This document shows positions 61,290 through 64,000 of a DNA stretch of 64,000 bases, piece after piece. The stretch is from NCBI RefSeq assembly GCF_000219625.1, contig NC_018218.1, forward strand, positions 4,464,001-4,528,000. The letters run 5' to 3'. The DNA is from Zymoseptoria tritici IPO323. Taxonomy: Eukaryota; Ascomycota; Dothideomycetes; Mycosphaerellales; Mycosphaerellaceae. Position 1 is the stretch's first letter. Every line of letters begins with the position of its first letter. The notes under the pieces are model-generated. The model had not been told where the DNA came from. It saw only the letters and a program-made list of their open reading frames with translations, and searched no databases. The position numbers and the translations under genes were made by a program.

Positions 61290-61990
61290 GCTCGTCGAGC
61301 TCTAAGTATACTCGTTCCTTCTTACGTTAGTTTACTACCTTTTTCCCCTCCGTATAGTAGTTAAGTGCCGTAGCGAGGCGTAAGAAACCCTTAATAAAGC
61401 GCCTATAGTAGTTCGCGAAGCCGATAAAGACCCTAATATTATATATTAACTAGGGAAGTAGCTACTCCTAGACTAATCTAACCTATTCTAGGTCGATCTC
61501 TAGCCTATTACGTATAATAACGTACCCGAGGTAGTCGACGCGGTCCTTATAGAAATCGTACTTAGACAAGTTAGCGTATAACTTATATTTCCGGAGGCGC
61601 TCTAGTACCTCCCGGACGTAGCCCTCGTACTCCTCTACCGTTTTAGAGTATATAAGGATATCGTCGAGGTAAACGACGTAGAACACGTCGATTAGCCCTA
61701 CTAATACGCTATTAATAAAGTTTTGGAACACCGCGGGGGTATTATAGAGCCCGAAGGGCATTACGGTATATTCGAAATAGCCGTATCTAGTCCGGAAGGC
61801 TATCTTCTACTCGTCGCCTTCCCGGATACGGATACGGTAGTACGCGTAGCGGAGGTCTATCTTCGTAAAGTACCTAGCGCTAGCTAGCTAGTCTATTAAC
61901 TCGGAGATTAGGGGAAGACCCCCCCTATTCTTTACCGTAACCGTATTTAGGCCGCGGTAGTCGACATAGAGGCGGAGTATATTATCCTTT
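61290..61990 (-). pseudogene. Ty3/gypsy reverse transcriptase remnant
   Basis: Legible blocks on the minus strand: [33 protein letters not shown], the 92-codon intact stretch 61761-61483 starting MPFGLYNTPAVFQNFIN and containing the catalytic VVYLDDILIYS, and LGYVIIRNRLEIDLE. These are RT motifs 1-7 of the Ty3/gypsy group. Stops occur elsewhere at former Trp and Gln codons. Confidence 0.88.
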
Positions 61991-63977
61991 TTCCTCGCGA
62001 AGAGGATTAGCGCGCCCGCCGAGGATGTCGAGCGGCGAATAAAGCTACTCTTTAGATGTTTAGGGAGCTACTTACGTATCGTATCTATCTCTACCTCCGA
62101 TAGAGTATATATAGGGCTAAATAGGACCTTTGCTCCCTTAACTAGGTCGATCTTAAGATCGTACAGTCTATACGGTGCTAACTTACTAGCTAACTCCTCC
62201 GAAAAGACGTCGGAGAAGTTAGAGTACGCCGTTAGGACGCTATTCTAGTCTAGTTCGAGTCTATCCTCGACCTCTTAGATCGATATAATATAAAGAGCTA
62301 CCTCGATTTTACTAAGACACTCCCGGTAGAACCTGCCCGGGGACACTACCGCTATCGCTTACCGCTTTCGAGGTTTCTACCTTTAGAAGACCTTCTTTAG
62401 AGCGAAGTTAATACCCGGGTTGTACTTCTCGAGCTAGGGCATGCCGAGTACGACTTCGAAACTGTAAATACGTCCTACCTTAAACGTATCTACGCACCTC
62501 TACGCCTTGCTAGAGGTGTCTATAGCCTTATAGGAGTTTCTCGTTTCTCTAAAGACCTATAGGCTCTAGCTATTTAGAGTTAGGTACTTTATCTAGGTAG
62601 ATAGCTTAGAAACTATCTACCCTATTTCCTTTACTAGCATAGAATCGTAAAAGTTGTCCTAGGCGCCGCTATTAATTAGGCCCCGGACCTTTCTAGACTT
62701 CCCTAGGCCGTTTAGCGTTAACTCGACGCTAATTAGGCGCCCTTGCTAGGCGCGGCGCTTTCCTAGCTTAGCCGAGCGCCGCTAATCCTTATTATAGAGG
62801 ACTTAGCCTACCTAAGTAATAGCGTCTACTTAGGGGGCGTCTCTTTCCCCGAATCCTTCTATAGGTACTAGTTAGTATAGTCGCGGCGGATATGCCCGAC
62901 CTATTAGTATCCGTAGTACGTAGCCTTAGAGGAGGCCTTCGGGTCCTGTTCGCTATCGCTAGTCTTTACCCTCTTACCGTCCGGAGTAGTAGAGCTGTCG
63001 CTAGGGCGCTTCTTCGCCTACTTAGCGGCCCTTTTAGTAGCCTGCCTCTTACGAGCCTCTTATTTAGAGCCCTCGTTAGCGCGGTAGGCCTTTTTAGCCC
63101 TCTCCTCGGCGTCTACTAGGTTTAGTAGGGTAGTAGGGTAGTTCGAGAGGCAGTTACGAAGGGTCTATAAAAGGGCGCTATAGAACCTAAGGATCTTCTT
63201 ACTATCGTCCCTTTTATCGAGCTCCTTCTAGAGTGTCTTTAGCTCCTCGAGGAGTTCTTCTAGCGTACGGTTACTTAAGGTAACCTTTTTTAGCTTCTCG
63301 TAGGCCTTCTCGCGCCGTTCGGTCTCTATGCTTATTAAGTTAAGTATAACCTCCTTTATTATAGACTAGGTTAGCTTAGAATAGTCGTTAAGGCTGTCGA
63401 CGTAGCGTTCCTAGTAGTCTTACTAGAGCTTTCTTATATAGTCGGTAGTAAAGTTAACCTTACGGTCTTCGCGTTCGGCGAATCCTTCGTATCGTCTAAA
63501 GGCTCTTTCGAGGGCTTAGACCTAGTCGTTATAGCTCGTACGCGACTTACCCTCGAAGACTAGTAGCTCCTTTAACTTAGGGAGGTTATCCCTCGTCCTA
63601 GTATACTAGTTAGGTTTGGAGAAAAGGTAGCGGAGGGTAGCCGTCCTTAGGTTCCCTTCTAGCGTAGGATAGTCTAGTTCGGTACGGAATTCCTTAATCT
63701 TCTACTAAAGGGTTAAGAACTCGAAGGTAGCGCGGGCGACTTCGTTATTATGCTCCCGGGTAGCCTTTTCTTCCGTAGTCTCTCCCGAGCTAGGCTAGTT
63801 AAGAAGGTTAACGTCCTATAGCTAACTAGTAGGCGTAGCCGATAGCTCCGTAGAGGAAGCGCTCGCCTACTATTAGGTAGAGGTATTAGGAAGGGAATCG
63901 TCCTAACGACGGGTAACCTTTAGAGCTATGTCGGTAGTTTTCGGTATAGTTGTACGGTTGTTTTTAATCGAATCGAA

Positions 63978-64000
63978 TATTAGAAGCACCTTAAGAGGGA
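63978..64000 (-). repeat. 5' LTR of the chromovirus, cut by the window end
   Basis: The last 23 bases repeat the beginning of the LTR at 57507, with the opening TG changed to TA. The element therefore continues beyond the window. The bases just inside it (plus 63955-63977) should contain the primer-binding site; I cannot match them to a tRNA 3' end by eye. Confidence 0.75.

Larger units (their letters stand above)
57836..63977 (-). mobile_element. internal region of a RIP-inactivated Ty3/gypsy chromovirus
   Basis: 6.1 kb between the LTRs, gag-pol on the minus strand, riddled with TAG/TAA. Landmarks in order of transcription: gag region about 63900-62950; zinc knuckle with GHIRRD near 62855-62900; protease with NSGA near 62660 and the following EVVLGMP near 62450; reverse transcriptase 61990-61290; RNase H about 61280-60950; integrase zinc and core region about 60560-59480 (PEGSIRL, IIGHFGFSRTLEL); chromodomain about 59410-59320 (EYEVEAILAERVDKL, REYLIK). 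A chromodomain at the integrase C terminus defines chromoviruses, which target heterochromatin. Nothing here is functional. The stretch 57860-59160 after the chromodomain is much longer than a normal 3' leader because it holds an opposite-strand gene. Confidence 0.85.

Noticed and set aside
62892..63119. 75-residue plus-strand frame in the chromovirus gag region
   Set aside because: It lies antisense to gag, is short and Leu/Arg/Ser-rich, and unlike the 58071-58972 frame has no splice structure or pattern of RIP stops.
1..64000. CRISPR arrays, bacterial operons, rRNA or tRNA genes
   Set aside because: The DNA is eukaryotic with spliceosomal introns. The short tandem repeats have no spacers, and I found no tRNA cloverleaf or rRNA sequence by eye.

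Overview
The window looks like nuclear DNA of a filamentous ascomycete (Pezizomycotina, most likely Dothideomycetes). Genes carry short 48-60 nt spliceosomal introns with GTRNGT donors and YAG acceptors. Proteins are of fungal type (TAF7, Iec1-like INO80 finger, Gcn20, Ola1, Sah1, a Vrl1-like VPS9 protein). One end is a block of transposons carrying the CpA-to-TpA signature of repeat-induced point mutation (RIP). The class assignment is inference; the fungal, RIP-competent nature is visible in the sequence.

Layout. 0.3-8.5 kb: a coiled-coil membrane protein, an ankyrin protein, TAF7 and cystathionine gamma-lyase (the last two tail to tail). 10.0-10.3 kb: a 57-residue six-cysteine secreted protein hidden in three small exons. 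11.2-14.6 kb: two type II membrane glycosyltransferases in tandem (GT31-like and GT90/CAP10-like). 15.2-17.0 kb: a seven-exon FHS-type sugar transporter. 17.8-20.9 kb: an ankyrin protein divergent from an Iec1-like zinc-finger gene, then a small four-helix membrane protein. 21.2-29.8 kb: three minus-strand housekeeping genes (Vrl1-like endosomal Rab GEF, Ola1, Gcn20). 32.4-38.2 kb: a large serine-rich protein resembling Byr4/Bfa1, and S-adenosylhomocysteine hydrolase. 38.7-39.2 kb: a QCR8-like gene with an apparent frameshift. From about 40 kb gene density falls and secreted products dominate: two more small cysteine-rich proteins, a GPI-anchored type protein, a secreted beta-propeller resembling virginiamycin B lyase, a zinc-finger fragment and a fold-back DNA element.

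48.9-52.85 kb is gene-poor. From 52.85 kb to the end everything is transposon. A LINE (minus strand, RT and RNase H still legible) is split by a Ty3/gypsy chromovirus (minus strand, LTR 57507-57835, second LTR running off the window) and, separately, by an 866-bp retroposon that is not RIP-mutated and is flanked by a 13-bp target duplication. The chromovirus carries an extra intron-containing gene on the opposite strand between its integrase/chromodomain and its 3' LTR (58071-58972). This is the most unusual item in the window.

Functionally, CYS3 and SAH1 both belong to the transsulfuration/methyl cycle (homocysteine is the shared intermediate). Ola1 and Gcn20 are neighbours that both act at the ribosome/eIF2 stress axis. 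The secreted cysteine-rich proteins lie toward the repeat-rich side, as is common for effector-type genes.
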